Position numbers and translations under genes: made by a program. Shown one piece after another: positions 51,401-63,465 of a stretch of 64,000 bases of DNA; position 1 is the first letter of the stretch, and every line of letters begins with the position of its first letter. Origin of the DNA: Macquaria australasica (Eukaryota > Chordata > Actinopteri > Centrarchiformes > Percichthyidae). Below the pieces are notes generated by a model. It had not been told where the DNA came from. It saw only the letters and a program-made list of their open reading frames with translations, and ran no database searches. Where the stretch lies: positions 434,001-498,000 of the forward strand of contig SEMN01000327.1 in assembly GCA_005408345.1 (NCBI GenBank), in the 5' to 3' direction.

Positions 51401-52746
51401 CAGTTAAAATGCAATTTACTGAACAGCCACAATGCTGGACCTTGATTGATCAGCTGATCTAAACCTGCTGATTGGAGGCTTTTCAGTTCATCCGGTCCAA
51501 TCTGATCTGAACAATGAGAGATTTTCACTAATTCTTCACTGTGAGGAGCCAATCAGGACCAAGTCCAGCTGTGATGCATTACAAGAGATACTCAAAAGAT
51601 CCTATGTGTATATCAATATGAAAATAGGCTTTATCTACTGTAGATTTAAACAGTACTTGTTTGTTGCTATTCTTGTTCAGAAACATTTTACTCTTTTGTG
51701 TTCCTTTCCCTGACACTGTTTTTCCACTCACAATGTACGTTAGTGAACGGGCTACCGTCATTCTGCTGCCTCTATTTACAAAGAAACAGTTCATAATTTT
51801 CCATTTCATGACATCATCAAGTGCACATAGCATCATACAATTGTTGATCATGTGGATCATTGTTCACAGGTTCCTGAGGATGAAGAGAGCACCCCACCAG
51901 TCCTTCAATACAACAACCACATGCGGAACAAAGATTTGTAAGTGTCCTTTTACTGTATCTGTTAACAGTGTTCTAGTCATGGAGATATGCTATTCTCACA
52001 TCAAACAAGCGACCCAGGCAGTGCCTTTGTTGTCATGAAATGTGTTGCACTCAGTGTCCTCTTGGTGGCAGCAGATCCAAAATTTTCTGAGACTACGTGT
52101 GACTCTTTGTAATTCCTGCCCTTTGTTGGGAATTTATCTATTCAAAGTGTTGAGTACAGTATGAGCACATAATCGGGATGCGGCTACAGACAGCACAGCA
52201 CCAGCTGCCACAGAGGCCTGCGCCGTCCCTGTAACTCAGTGTGGTGAGATTATGAAATGCTGAGGTGGACCCTGTGTTCTGTGCGTCCAAATGAAGCTTA
52301 CCTGTGCTGTTTTGTTGATAGGGTTTTTTTTTTCACAGCACAGCTCCACACGTGCAGCTCTTCAAAGTGACCTTGAAGTTATGCAACAGAAGTCATTTTT
52401 GCTGTGGAAATGAAAATGACAGTATTAGAAAAAACTGAACCCGTGGATTCCACAAGAATTTAAATTTGAATGAACGAAAGATAATCTTCAGTGTAGAGTG
52501 ATACAGAGTATACACGAACATCTACGGGCCAAATCCTAATAAATAAAAAGGTATTTTTTAATGCAGGCCATAAAAGAAAATACATTTATCAAAGCCTTTG
52601 CACCACACTCTATACACTATAACAATGTTTGATTTGATAATATTTACATGTATACTGTGAGTGTATGTGGTGTCATTGTTTTTCACACATTATGTAATGC
52701 TTTTTGTTTCAGAGCGGAGTCAAATTTCAACATGGAGCAGAACTGA
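45499..52746 (+). CDS. rhcgb: Rh family C glycoprotein (ammonia channel), type b
   Basis: Plasma-membrane Amt/Mep/Rh channel that conducts NH3; in fish gills it serves ammonia excretion. Exons: 45499-45721, 47943-48135, 48723-48873, 49454-49601, 49708-49874, 50214-50351, 50527-50663, 50884-51008, 51160-51233, 51870-51937, 52713-52746. All phases agree, giving 485 aa. Visible features: a first membrane span (ICIVWQTAMIILFGIFIRY-like), an extracellular N-glycosylation site NIT, and the pore twin histidines in VIHTFGG (about H200) and IHNLHAMPG (about H359). About twelve membrane spans and a hydrophilic cytosolic tail with DDECYWE follow. The leader MGCVQS and the closeness to zebrafish Rhcgb as remembered favour rhcgb over rhcga. 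Several AATAAA signals lie in the long 3' flank (53188, 54105). Confidence 0.92.
47760..47855 (-). repeat. tRNA-derived SINE-type remnant in rhcgb intron 1
   Basis: The minus strand has an A-box-like GGTGGCTCAGTGATCAGAA (47852-47834) and a decayed B-box-like stretch about 35 bp further on. The remainder (CAACTCTAAACAGAAAGGGC on the plus strand) resembles the common teleost CAAACTCCACACAGAAAGGC tail. Strongly diverged. Confidence 0.4.
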
Positions 52747-53619
52747 CGCTAGGCCTTGATCCTGATGGATCTCTGTCTTTATCACACATGGCCCATTTGT
52801 TCCTTTTATCCTCCTGCTGGACAGAAATATTCATTTGATATGATTATTTCCCACCAATCAAAACCAGTTATTTTTCATACAGGGAATATATGTCTGTTAA
52901 CAGGTTGTTCCGCCTAGAATTGAGTCTTAAAATCTGTTTTTGTTTGTGTGAAGAAATCTGCCGGTGGAATAAGATATTTTCTGTTTTCCAAGATATTTTA
53001 TTTTCAATTTAAATCAATTAATAATCAATCAAATATTCTATAGAAATAGTGACATTATCTTGGTAGTAGTGGAGTGATTTGCCTCATTTCAACATTGAGA
53101 GACAGGTACATTTACTTAGAAAACTGCACAATCTTTTGTAATGTTTTATATAATTTGTATGCAGTGCTTACTGTTAACTAAAATACCAATAAACAGACAT
53201 TAAAATAAAAAGAAAAAAAGAAAATAAGGAGGAAAAAGAGGAGAATCTTTCTCTGGTTTAACATAAAACAGGACGTAATGGATCTGTGCCGGACTAAAAC
53301 ATGATGAGAACATAACCACGGTTCCTTTAAGTGGTTGTAAGAGAAATATTTTGTATTACGTTTGCTTCAGACCCACTTGAGTTACACTAAAAGGAGTTTC
53401 TGCTGGAGCTTTCATGTCTTTCCTGAAATTTTTTTCAGCTTCATTTGTTTATTTGCAAAGGTGCATCTTCTCCTTTATTATTGTCTTTAGATGCATTAAA
53501 ATGATTTTTTAAACTTTAATGATTTTGTGTGTCTTCGTGGAAAACTTTTACACTGAAATGTATGATGAGAGTTATGTATCATCTTACTGATTTATGGATT
53601 TTAAAAATAAGAGCTTTTT

Positions 53620-53996
53620 GGTAACACTTTAATTTAACCCCCCCCTTTGGATTTATAAGCGCTATATAAACACTTAATAAATGGTTAAGTTTAGTTGTAA
53701 GCACAAAAAAGTATATTTTTAAGTATTTATTCATGTACAGTAATTGTCAACAATTATAACTTCTCCTATGAAGACATATTTTATATTAATAGAAAAGTTT
53801 AATATATTGTCATTTATCATCTGTTTATACACCAGCCTCTACTTATATGTGCCAACAAGAGGAATTATAGTTGCTGAGAAATACATTAATAAACACTGAT
53901 ATATGCTCACGACTAAATTATTCTGCAATATAAACCATTTTAGGGTTTATCTACTGCTTATAAATGTTAAATAGGAGCATTAAATAAAGTGTTATT
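53620..53996. mobile_element. Non-autonomous TIR element (GGTAACACTTTA family)
   Basis: Starts with GGTAACACTTTA and ends with TAAAGTGTTAT; the exact inverted core is TAACACTTTA (53622-53631) against TAAAGTGTTA (53985-53994). The interior is AT-rich with repeated TTATAAAT and CATTAATAAA-type blocks, typical of this teleost family. No ORF. It lies in the rhcgb 3' flank. Confidence 0.65.
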
Positions 53997-54798
53997 GATC
54001 TGAAAATGAATGATTTTGTCAAAAGCTGATATTTGTACATTTAGACATTGTGCACAGTAAAATATGTATGTAAGTTTGTTAATGGAAATGTAATGTTGAA
54101 AATTAATAAAGAATTATTAATAAATTGTCGTCATTGTGTGATATATGTTGTGCCCCACTTTATTTGAATTCAACAAATTAAGTTAAAAAAAATTGTAATT
54201 GAATACCTTTAAACACAGCAAATAATGGATTAAAAAATCAAGATTTACCATTCAAAAGCTTAAGTGGTCATGTGTTTCCACATTTAATAGCCCTCAGCGT
54301 CCCCTCTCATGTGGGGTCAGACTGAGGGTTAAGGTCACACCCTTATTGCTCTCTCGGGACACTGTGGTGACCACAAACAAACTAGAGACCAGCCTCATCA
54401 TCATGACCTCGGGTCAAAGAGAAGCACAAGGGCGATGTCACTGACAGGGCTGCACACATGTGCTGGAGTCAATCATTTGAAATTGATTGATAGAGAGAAT
54501 TTCTGTGGGTTCATACACTGAATATTGGTGCTATTGTTTGCACGTTGACGGGTAGAAATGCGAAGGAGTAGATTTAATCCAAGAGAAACAATCTTCCAAT
54601 AAATGGAACACGATGTCCAGTTTGTCTGTAAATACCAGATGTCATTTCAATACGCAGTTTATTTCTGTATCTGATGAACAGACCTCCTGTCCATCATTTT
54701 CTGATGACGGCTGTGATTTCCATGTGCTCCGTCTTCTGTCCACCTGGCTGCGGTGTTTCATTGGTCGAAGGCAGCAGCAGCAGCAGCTCATGGTGGGA

Positions 54799-54815
54799 GT
54801 GGGAATGATTCCCAC
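54799..54815. promoter_or_regulatory. Palindromic pair of RBPJ-type motifs
   Basis: GTGGGAA, a 3-bp spacer, then TTCCCAC: two perfect copies of the RBPJ/Su(H) core facing each other. Classical Notch-paired sites have spacers of about 15-17 bp, so dimeric Notch binding is doubtful here. Confidence 0.4.
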
Positions 54816-55012
54816 ACATGAGTAGCAGCGAGGAATCCATCTCCTCGTCCAGTCTCCCTGCTAACAAAGGCAGGCTTAGTGCTGTTTTCTTTTGTCATCA
54901 GTAACGTGTTTGAGTAAAGGAGGTAATGGTGCCACAAGTGCTCCAATTAAACGAGATGCAGCCCTGCTGGGAAGAAAGGCTCCCCCATTGCCCTCGATAC
55001 CCCCCTAATACA

Positions 55013-55013
55013 T

Positions 55014-55054
<41 letters not shown>

Positions 55055-55055
55055 C
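55013..55055. repeat. (CA)n microsatellite
   Basis: A nearly pure CA run with two CG interruptions. Confidence 0.95.
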
Positions 55056-56102
55056 ATAAACTGGGCCTCTTCTCATCCTACCCCCATGCAGTTCCCGCCC
55101 CAACTCTGCTCATCTTTATTCATCAGCCACTTAAAGGGCAAATGCAGAGGCCTGTTAAAACTAAATCAGACTTATTTATTAATGATGCCAGGCCTTCCCC
55201 TCTGAGGTTGAGCGAGCCAAGCCTTATGGCGTCATGACAGCCATGTTTGAAGAAGTTTACCCTCCTTTGGACAGATACTGACCACAGATGTGACTTCTGC
55301 GGGGGGAAACACAAACTGTACTGGCATAGGAGGGGAGGAGAGGGAGAACCGAGAGGCCGCAGAGAAGGTGAGATGGAAAAACTTCAGGAGGCAAGGGGGC
55401 ATGAAAAGGGGGAGGGACAGACAGAGAATGAGGCCTCACTTTCATTGCTGATGACTGACCGCCTGCCATCCGGGCTCAATCATGATCTTTGATTGACAGG
55501 TGGAGGGAAGGAGAGGGTGGGAAAGAGGGTGCAGGACAAGAGCTTAGAATGGGAGCTGCACAAAACATACTCCCATACAGGGGGCTGCGGAGACGCTCAT
55601 TAATGATAAAGAACATACCAGGAAAAGCATGTTTTCTCTGCATGCCAGCGATGTTGTTTGTGGGTCGAGATTAGTTTGTAATCTTCTATGTAAAATGTAC
55701 AGAGCACTGCAGAGCTAAGTACAACGTGGGAGGTCGCATTAGAGCACCTGGTTGTGGCTATTTGGCTTATTGTTTTCTCATTTTTCACCACTATTCTAAG
55801 AAAACAACGTAATATGCCTGATGGTGATTATGTTGCCTGCCAGCGTATTCATCTGATTGTTTTAATCTTGCAGTTCACGGATATGTGTCAGTCACTCTGT
55901 AGTAAAACTCCACTGAATTCACTTTATAGTTACGAGGATTTACAGCGGTTAGAAAACCATTCAGGGATCCATGTTCACTCCCTTATAAAGAGAGCAGTAA
56001 AAGCCCCTACTGAAAGCAGCCACAAGTCCATAGAACTGTTCATAAACTATTCAAGTCCTTTCTCTTTTCTCTCTATACGTTCTCTCCATACAGCTTCAGT
56101 GT

Positions 56103-56122
56103 CCCCCCCCCCCCCCCCCCCC
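56103..56122. repeat. C20 homopolymer
   Basis: Twenty consecutive C bases. Length in the assembly may be unreliable; the complementary strand is a G-quadruplex-prone run. Confidence 0.95.
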
Positions 56123-56623
56123 AAAGGTTACTTCTCAGCAGGTGCATCTGACTTCCAAAACCTCTTTGAACATTTAGATCTCGACTGTCTTTTTGATGCC
56201 CAATCCTGGCACTTACTTGAGTGGCATACTTTCCCACCATCAGTCCTGTCCTCAACACCAGTGCTGGAAAGTAACCAAGGTAAAGATTTAACATTAAAAA
56301 AATCCCCACATATGATATGCTTATAAAATAAAATGTATTGGCTCCCCAGATTTTTGGCTTATGACCCTTTACAGAAAAGCAGCGTCCAGTTGGGGCCCCT
56401 CGTCACTTTCATAAGTTGTTAGCAGTTCCACCAGAGTGATTTCCCTTCTAACCTTCCCAGATCCTTTCATTTAAATAATTGGCCCAAAGAGGTAAAATTG
56501 TCAATTATTTCACAAATAACAGCAAACACTAGAGAAAAGTCCAAAAACTGTATATTGGAATTTGTGTAGCTCTCCTAACCCTTTTTCATCTAACAACCCC
56601 TCAGACTTATTTTGTGACCCGCT

Positions 56624-56875
56624 CAGTGGTGGAAAGAAACTTTACTCAAGCACTGTACTTAAGTACATATTTGAGGTACTTGTACTTTATTTGAGTATTG
56701 CCATTTTATGCTACTTCATACTTCAACTCCACTACAATTCAGAGGGGCCATTCTGCATAAGGAGTACTTATACTTAGTACTTATTTTTGATACATTTTGC
56801 TGATAATACTTATGTACTTTTAAGTAACATTTTGAATGCAGACTTTTATTTACACTGTGGTTATTTCCACCACTG
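56624..56875. mobile_element. hAT-like non-autonomous element, short complete copy
   Basis: Starts CAGTGGTGGAAA and ends TTTCCACCACTG, a 12-bp perfect terminal inverted repeat. The flanking 8 bases GACCCGCT and CACCCACT agree at 6 of 8 positions, suggesting a decayed 8-bp target duplication as made by hAT transposases. The interior (GTACTTGTACTTTATTTGAG, TACATTTTGCTGATAATACT) matches a very common teleost element as remembered; no transposase is encoded. Confidence 0.7.
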
Positions 56876-56884
56876 CACCCACTG

Positions 56885-57179
56885 GGAAGCTGGGAACCAC
56901 CAAACTAAAATACTGAACTGTATGCCTCTATAAAGCAGCTAAGATCAGCTGACCAGCTAGACCAGCAAAATGCTGCTACATACCAATGCATCAGTATTAA
57001 CAATCTAATAATGTCATATAAATTAACATATGAGGTACAGAAGCCATTTTTCTGCAGAGCCAGTATGTTAACTTTTGATACTGTAAGTACATTTTGCTGA
57101 TAATACTTTTGAACTTTCACTTAAGGAGGACTTTGAAGAACGACTTGAGTAAATCATCCGAGTACTTCTTCCACCACTG
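56885..57179. mobile_element. hAT-like non-autonomous element, 5'-truncated copy
   Basis: Shares the TACATTTTGCTGATAATACT block with the adjacent copy and ends in AGTACTTCTTCCACCACTG, the right terminal repeat. The left end is missing. It may be the rest of a longer element rather than a separate insertion. Confidence 0.55.
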
Positions 57180-57886
57180 TCCATAATTTTTTCCCCTTCT
57201 GCTTGCAACCTGCTGATGAACTTCCCAGCTCTGCCCGCCCCAGGTATCCACAGGCCTCCCCACGCCACTGACTGTCCACAGAGGCTGCTTAAGTGTCCCT
57301 ATCGGACCACAGTGGAGAGGAACAGCAGATTAACCATGATCCTATCCGCTCACCGCTAGCCCCTTCATACGCTCCGTTACACCAGCATTTAAAAGGAGGA
57401 GGGGATGCCATTCAGGCCCCTGATATGAATCCCAGACGTAGGGACAAGAACAGAGCTTTCACCCCCGTTTCACAGAAAAGACCCCTTTCTGGCACCCTCT
57501 AATTCTGGTTGCTACGGGCTTCTGGGTTCAATGGTGGACTCCCGTTGTGAGGGGACAAAGCCCCTCAGTCATCCGGCGATGGTTGCTAGGGGAGGTAGAA
57601 TGTATGGGGAGGGACGGGCTGCCCTTGTCCCAGACGAAATGTCTCTCTTAAGGCGGCCGAGATCTGGTGATTGACAGGTGGCTACACGCTCCACTGCGGA
57701 TCACCCGGGAGGTCTGGGGGGCCTTATGTCTGTGACCTTGTGTGTGTGTGTCTACGGCAGGTTATGTTGGTTGGCAGAGTGAACAGGGGGGTTGGGGGCA
57801 TATAGCCATGTAGGTTTCTGCCACTATGAAGGTGGCACCATTTATTACCTGTAGAGGGAGCTACTTCTGCTTCAAGTAGAAGCTGG

Positions 57887-58620
57887 CAGTGGTGGAAGAA
57901 GTACTCAGATATTAGCGTAATAGCACTAGTACAACAATGTTAAAATACTCTGTTACAAGTAAAAGTCCTGCATTCAAAACCCTTCTTACAGTCCAAAATA
58001 TATTTTGCCTTCCATGTTTGAGCTTCACTGTGCAGAATGATTTTATGTGCAGAGTTTGACACTAGGAGACTGTTTTTTACATCCATCTGCTGAAGGGGGA
58101 AAGTTTATCTGAGCTCACCTTAAATCTGAGTTTTGCACGTTTATGTACGAGCAGGATTTGTGACATTACTAGTTTGAAAGCCAATCGTGGTTCAATATGC
58201 AACTTACACAAGTGTGATGTGGAAACTCGATGCCTCCAGGTCACACACACACACGCTGAGAATGGATTTACACTGAAGTAGTTGTGTTCAGCAGTTAAAC
58301 TTTTAAAGTGAAAAATATTTTCATTTTCATAGATTCTGTTTTTTTAATGAGGAAGAAGGAGTAGATGTAATTTTAAGAATTTTTAACCAGGTAGTTAAAA
58401 AAAACTATATCAGACACAAATTACAATATTTTTATGTTTTTAAACATGTCTGGAGGGGATCTTTAAAAATACAGACGTATTATAAGCTAAATGTGCTCAA
58501 AGTATCAAAAGTAAAAAATACTCTCCTGCACAAACATGGCCCATACGACTACTGCTGTAGCTGGTCGCTGTGGATCTAGTTCTAACTACTTTATATTTGA
58601 TAGTTAAGTCCAGCAGTTCC
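57887..58620. mobile_element. hAT-like non-autonomous element, decayed third copy
   Basis: Starts with CAGTGGTGGAAGAAGTACTC and continues with AATACTCTGTTACAAGTAAA, the left end of the same family. Fragments such as AGTATCAAAAGTAAAAAATA near 58,500 may be its right part after internal change. The right boundary is uncertain. Confidence 0.45.
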
Positions 58621-59499
58621 CAACATAACGATTGGGCCCCTCCAGAGGGTCACAAGATAAATCTGAGGCGTCGTGATGTGATTAATGTGGTAGGGAAGAA
58701 GCAAAAACAAAGTTTTACCTCACAAATCTCTATTTATGTTTTGACTTTTCTCTAATCTTTGTTTTTTTTTAAATTAAATTAACCATCTGAGGGGTTTAGA
58801 GTGGAAAATTTATGGATACCCGAAATGTAACAGGGGCTCGCAAGTAGACACTTTTTTTTTTGTAAGGGGTCACAAGCTCCCTTCCTAACCCAGTGTCCCC
58901 CCAAATGCCTTAATTCAGAATCCATCTTAAAAAATAAATGTACAATATTTTCTAAATAAAATTTGGTGGATTACATTTGAATTTTTAAATGAACATCAGT
59001 CAATAAATAGATATAGAAACTGAAAACTGAATTAAAACATAAAAACTGAAAACTAGGACCATACTCCGGCTATAGTCTAAAGTCTAGTATAACTGTATAT
59101 TGTTTGTTGTATATTGTTTGTTGTAAGGGCAAGTGGACAATAAACATTATTGAATGAATAGAGACTAATAGAGATGTCCAGTTAGTCCTAGTTTAAGTAA
59201 AAAAGAAGAGCTTCACTGTCAGAGCTAAAGATAACAGCTTTTGTGTAAGTGAGACAGAGATTTTAAATTAAAATGGAAATTTAAGGCTGTGGGTTTGTAT
59301 TCATCTGCATCGAAAGGATTAGTGATATTCAGATTTGAGTCTCTCCCCCTCCAGCCTGGGAACCATTACCCCGTCGGTCTCTAGACATCAGCGGCCCCTG
59401 TTTCCTCCTCCAGGGCCACGGAGGTGAGTGGGAACAGACAGGGTAGGACGTGGGGATCCAAAGGGGTTCACACACGACACCGTCTCCCCTCAGATAGAC

Positions 59500-59532
59500 G
59501 TCTGGGAGTGTCTGGGTTCTGCACTCCCAGAC
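59500..59532. repeat. Perfect 11-bp hairpin
   Basis: GTCTGGGAGTG (59500-59510) is exactly inverted at 59522-59532 around an 11-base loop, within a GC-richer block. Too short for a typical microRNA precursor. Confidence 0.85.
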
Positions 59533-61257
59533 AGGGAGCACTTCCACCCGTCAGATGCTCCCCACGCCCATCCCCATCCCCCTTCCCCTTGACCTTGACT
59601 CTCTGTCACCGTGGCCCTCCAGACAGTCTGGGGTCAAAGGCTAACACAGCAGCCACACATCAGACACGGTTCAAGTCCCCTGTGTCCATATGAATGCTGA
59701 ATGGTATATCGCCCTAAAATCAGCCTGTTGGAATGTGTCTTTGAATTCCTGCAGAGATGCACCCAAAGACCTCACGGAGGCCGTTGATTGTGACACGATA
59801 TGAAGACCATAAAAAGAAATCCGATTTTATTGCATTTATTGCTTGTCTCTGCCTTGTCCTGCAAGAATATAGATTTAATGTAAAAGAAATATTTTTAGTC
59901 CAAATAAATATTTTGTCAATATTTAATCAGTGATTGAAAATGCACATCTATGATTTTACTTTATTCCTAAAGACAATCAGCTTTCAGCTGCAGTAAGTAC
60001 CATTTCCAAGCAGCCATGCCACATTTTACCTTTCACCTTTGACTGCTGATTCACATCGTCTTCAGCCAATCACAGCCGAGCTACCAGCATGTCAGGACAG
60101 ATTTGTGAGAGAAGGGAACGGCTGCATCCTCACGTGGCTTTTTGAAAAATGCCAACCTGCACAGTGTGAGGCTCTCATGAGCCTTTCCACGCCTCGTGTG
60201 AGCATGCGCATTGCGCTGATTGCGTCTCAACATGGGCTCATCTCTCCTTCTCTCACATGCTATCACTCCCTTTATTCCCTCCTTTTTCTTTTCGAAACAG
60301 CAGTCAGACATGCATTTCTGATATCTTTTATCCAAACAAATATTCTCAGATTGTCTCATTAAGACCACGCATAATTTTCTCTCTGCTCAAATGTGAATTT
60401 GTGAATCAGCTCATTCCTTTGGAAGACATTTTAAATGTATGTCGCGTTTCCTGTGACAGTCTGGATGTAAACCACGATCTGAGGAGTCAAGTACAACACT
60501 AGCCTATACAGGGCGGGACAAAGCCAGCAGCCACACTGAATGTTGTCCCCGCATATGCAGTAGACATGGACAGTGGTGTGCACGGTGACAAAAAGGCACG
60601 TAAAGAATCAGACACACACAAAGCTTCCTCTCCTCTCACACACTCAGGTGGTTCAGTTTTACACAGGACACAGACCAAACAAGTAGACGCCTTTAGTAGT
60701 TCAGATAAGTTTTTTTTGTTTGTTTTGTTTTTTTGTTTTTTTTTGCCTGTGCAGCACCAAATCCTCAACCTGCAGATTATCAAATGATTCCAGATGCCTT
60801 TTAACCCCTTTTTCTGAAGAGGAAGGAAGCTTCTGTGCTAGATGTGGGTGTGTGGATGACATTTTGAATGTGCATTTCTTTCCCCAAGTCTTCTTTAAAT
60901 TAGCAATAAGTAAAACAGATATCAAGGAATGACAATAAGCACAAAAGGTGAAGTATTAGTAAAGTTAATAGAATGATATTATAAGATGTTGGTTACTTTT
61001 ATTTGAATCGTAAATTAGACTACAACCTTTCATTTTTTATTCGCCTATTTGAGTTCATTGACTCGCAGGTGTCCTTTATGTCATGATTTTCTGTTTTCCA
61101 TTAGCATTGTGTTGAATTGCCACAGCGTTTACAAGGCTCTGATTTAAGAAAATATCGCAAATAAGAAAGCAGATCTTTTTGAGATATTTTATTTTTCTCA
61201 AAACGGTTGTAACGAAAACCCGTTGCTCGATTATTTGTGGAGACATTTTTTTTTAAT

Positions 61258-61284
61258 CACACACACACACACACACACACACAC
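61258..61284. repeat. (CA)n microsatellite
   Basis: An uninterrupted CA dinucleotide run of about 27 bp. Confidence 0.95.
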
Positions 61285-63442
61285 GGGCCTGTCTAACTTT
61301 AAAGAGCTACTGTACTTGAATGTCTGGTTATACATGCAAAAGTGCTTTTCGCGTTATTTTGCATTTATAGTTGTAGCCCAACTTAACTGCATGGCGAGCC
61401 GTCAAAATGAAAACTTTATAAAATCATATTTACTTGTGTCTCTTTATTTTCATGTTCATGATATGACCTACCATTTAAAATCCCACCAGACAGTCATTAA
61501 CGTGCCACGCGGCCTGTAATAGCAGACTGATAGAGTACAGAGCGTGTACAGGTTGGCTCTCAGAGGAGCTGCATTACACCGGTTGTCCATTAACTGTATT
61601 ACAGGCCGGGAACGAGAGGCGGCTTATACGCGCTGCACTGATGATATTACGCACCAATCAAGAGGGACGCTTTGGCTGTAAACACTGATGGAAAGTCGTA
61701 AAAAAAAAGGTGCAAATTAACATCCAGTCAACTAAAACAACCACTTACAAGAACGAAAAAATAAATGTGTTTTTTTTTAAATAAAAACATTAGACTAAGT
61801 CATATTTTCCCTTCAAAAGGAACAGAAATCCATGATCATTGAAATATGCACCATACCATTTGTTTTATAATTTAAGGATTATTGATGTGCTATATACAGC
61901 AAATGTATAGACTGGCTATGCTAAAGCTTCTTATAGGCATATCATAGAGACACCTAGATAAAATATACTTATTCAGTTTCTTAAAATTAGATTAATGCAG
62001 GCTAAACCTCAAACCAGAGGATCACTACAACTTTGACAGGATTATTAGGAATATTAACCCGTTTTTACAGAAGACCTTATTCCACATTGATACTAGGTAG
62101 ACTTTTGTGGTGATTTTAAATGAGGTTTTACACCCATGTGGCATGTAAACTTTCATTTTGAGATGATAGTGTGTATGAGTTTGTTGGCATATGAGCTTGT
62201 TCATTTGTTCCAGGATCAGTTTCCACTTGGCGCTGTCCTTTCAGCACTACATGCTTTTAGAGAATTCCTTATTGGTCTCTAACATACATATATGCTCCAA
62301 AATAACATATTACATTGAAAATAAATGTAAACAATTTGCTAAATGCAGAACTTTGTTTGTCTTTATATTTCTTTGTATCTATATTATGTTTGGTTGTCGC
62401 TTTCACAGTCAGTTTCAGCTGAATGCAAAAATGATCCATTCTACTGGATCCTTTCAAAATATATATATGAGATATGTTTTCTTTTTACATATTTCCATGC
62501 TCTACACTTTAGCTGTTTAAGAAATCCAACGTATAGTCTGGATTAGGCATCAGCTCCTTAGGGGAGGAACCAATTGATTATAAAGAGACCCAGACTCTAT
62601 GGAGGGAGAAAGGGCCCCCTGTTGTTTCAAACCAGCTCCTCTAACTTCCCAAAGTGCAGGGGCCCAGAGGCAGGGCTGTGTGCCTCCAGTAAATGGCTGC
62701 AAAGCGACTCTTCTGAAGCAGCAGTGGGGTGGGTGGTGAGGAAGGACTTGTAGGATACATTAAATCAGCCTGATTAGGAGTTTAGGCGAGCGCATGGCTC
62801 AGGTCGGGCTGAAAGGCTGCCGGGCAGCCCTTGAGTGATACTATTCACATCCTGGGAGAAAGGTCAGTGTCAGAGGAGTTCACAGGCCCCATCTCCATTC
62901 TTATGCTAAAGGATCATGCACATAGGCTCATTCAGTGGCTGCAAAGGCATAAACAGCTTCTACCGACTTTCCCTCCAAAATGTTTGGATTCCTCAACTTG
63001 AGCTCTGAGGTCCTGCCTCTCTGTTTCTCATTCTTGTTGCCTCTCAAGTGGAAACTGGTTTTGATGTGAGATTATTGAACTGAAACTCTTCCTGCAATGA
63101 AGAAATATACGTGGCATTCTTTTTTTTCTAGATTTGCAAAACTGTCCTCTCTAGAGCTAAATGTTTTTTAAATGTTTTATTTCCTTCTGTAAAAAGCTCC
63201 TATAGGAGGTGAACCTGCTGTTGTTTCCCCCTTTTATTATCTGTTGTTCCAGTCACTAAGTTTTTCTAGTAACCAGGTTTTATGAACCTCCTCTAAATAG
63301 ACTTCTTCATGCATTTTCCTGGGGAATAGCAGGAAATGGCCACTTAATTAGCGGCCCTTGACCTTTGGCTCTGGCTCAGGCGGCTCCTGACCTCAGCCTC
63401 TCTCCAGCCTGTTTATTGTCCTCTGAGGGACTGTCCACATCA

Positions 63443-63465
63443 TGACCCCTGACCCCTGCTGACCT
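63443..63465. promoter_or_regulatory. Cluster of three nuclear-receptor half-sites
   Basis: TGACCC at 63443-63448 and 63450-63455, then TGACCT at 63460-63465. Spacings of 1 and 4 bases form DR1- and DR4-type direct repeats on the minus strand. About 100 bp upstream lies TTAATTAG (homeobox core) followed by TGACCTTTGG. The surrounding block is GC-balanced in an AT-rich desert, so an enhancer is possible. Confidence 0.35.

Noticed and set aside
54769..54789. CAG/GCA triplet run as a polyglutamine gene
   Set aside because: Only about five units, within a short frame with no supporting exon structure; probably simple repeat.
55754..56326. 190-codon open frame on the plus strand
   Set aside because: It has no ATG at the stated start, runs through a C20 homopolymer as a proline run, and shows no recognisable motif or splice context.
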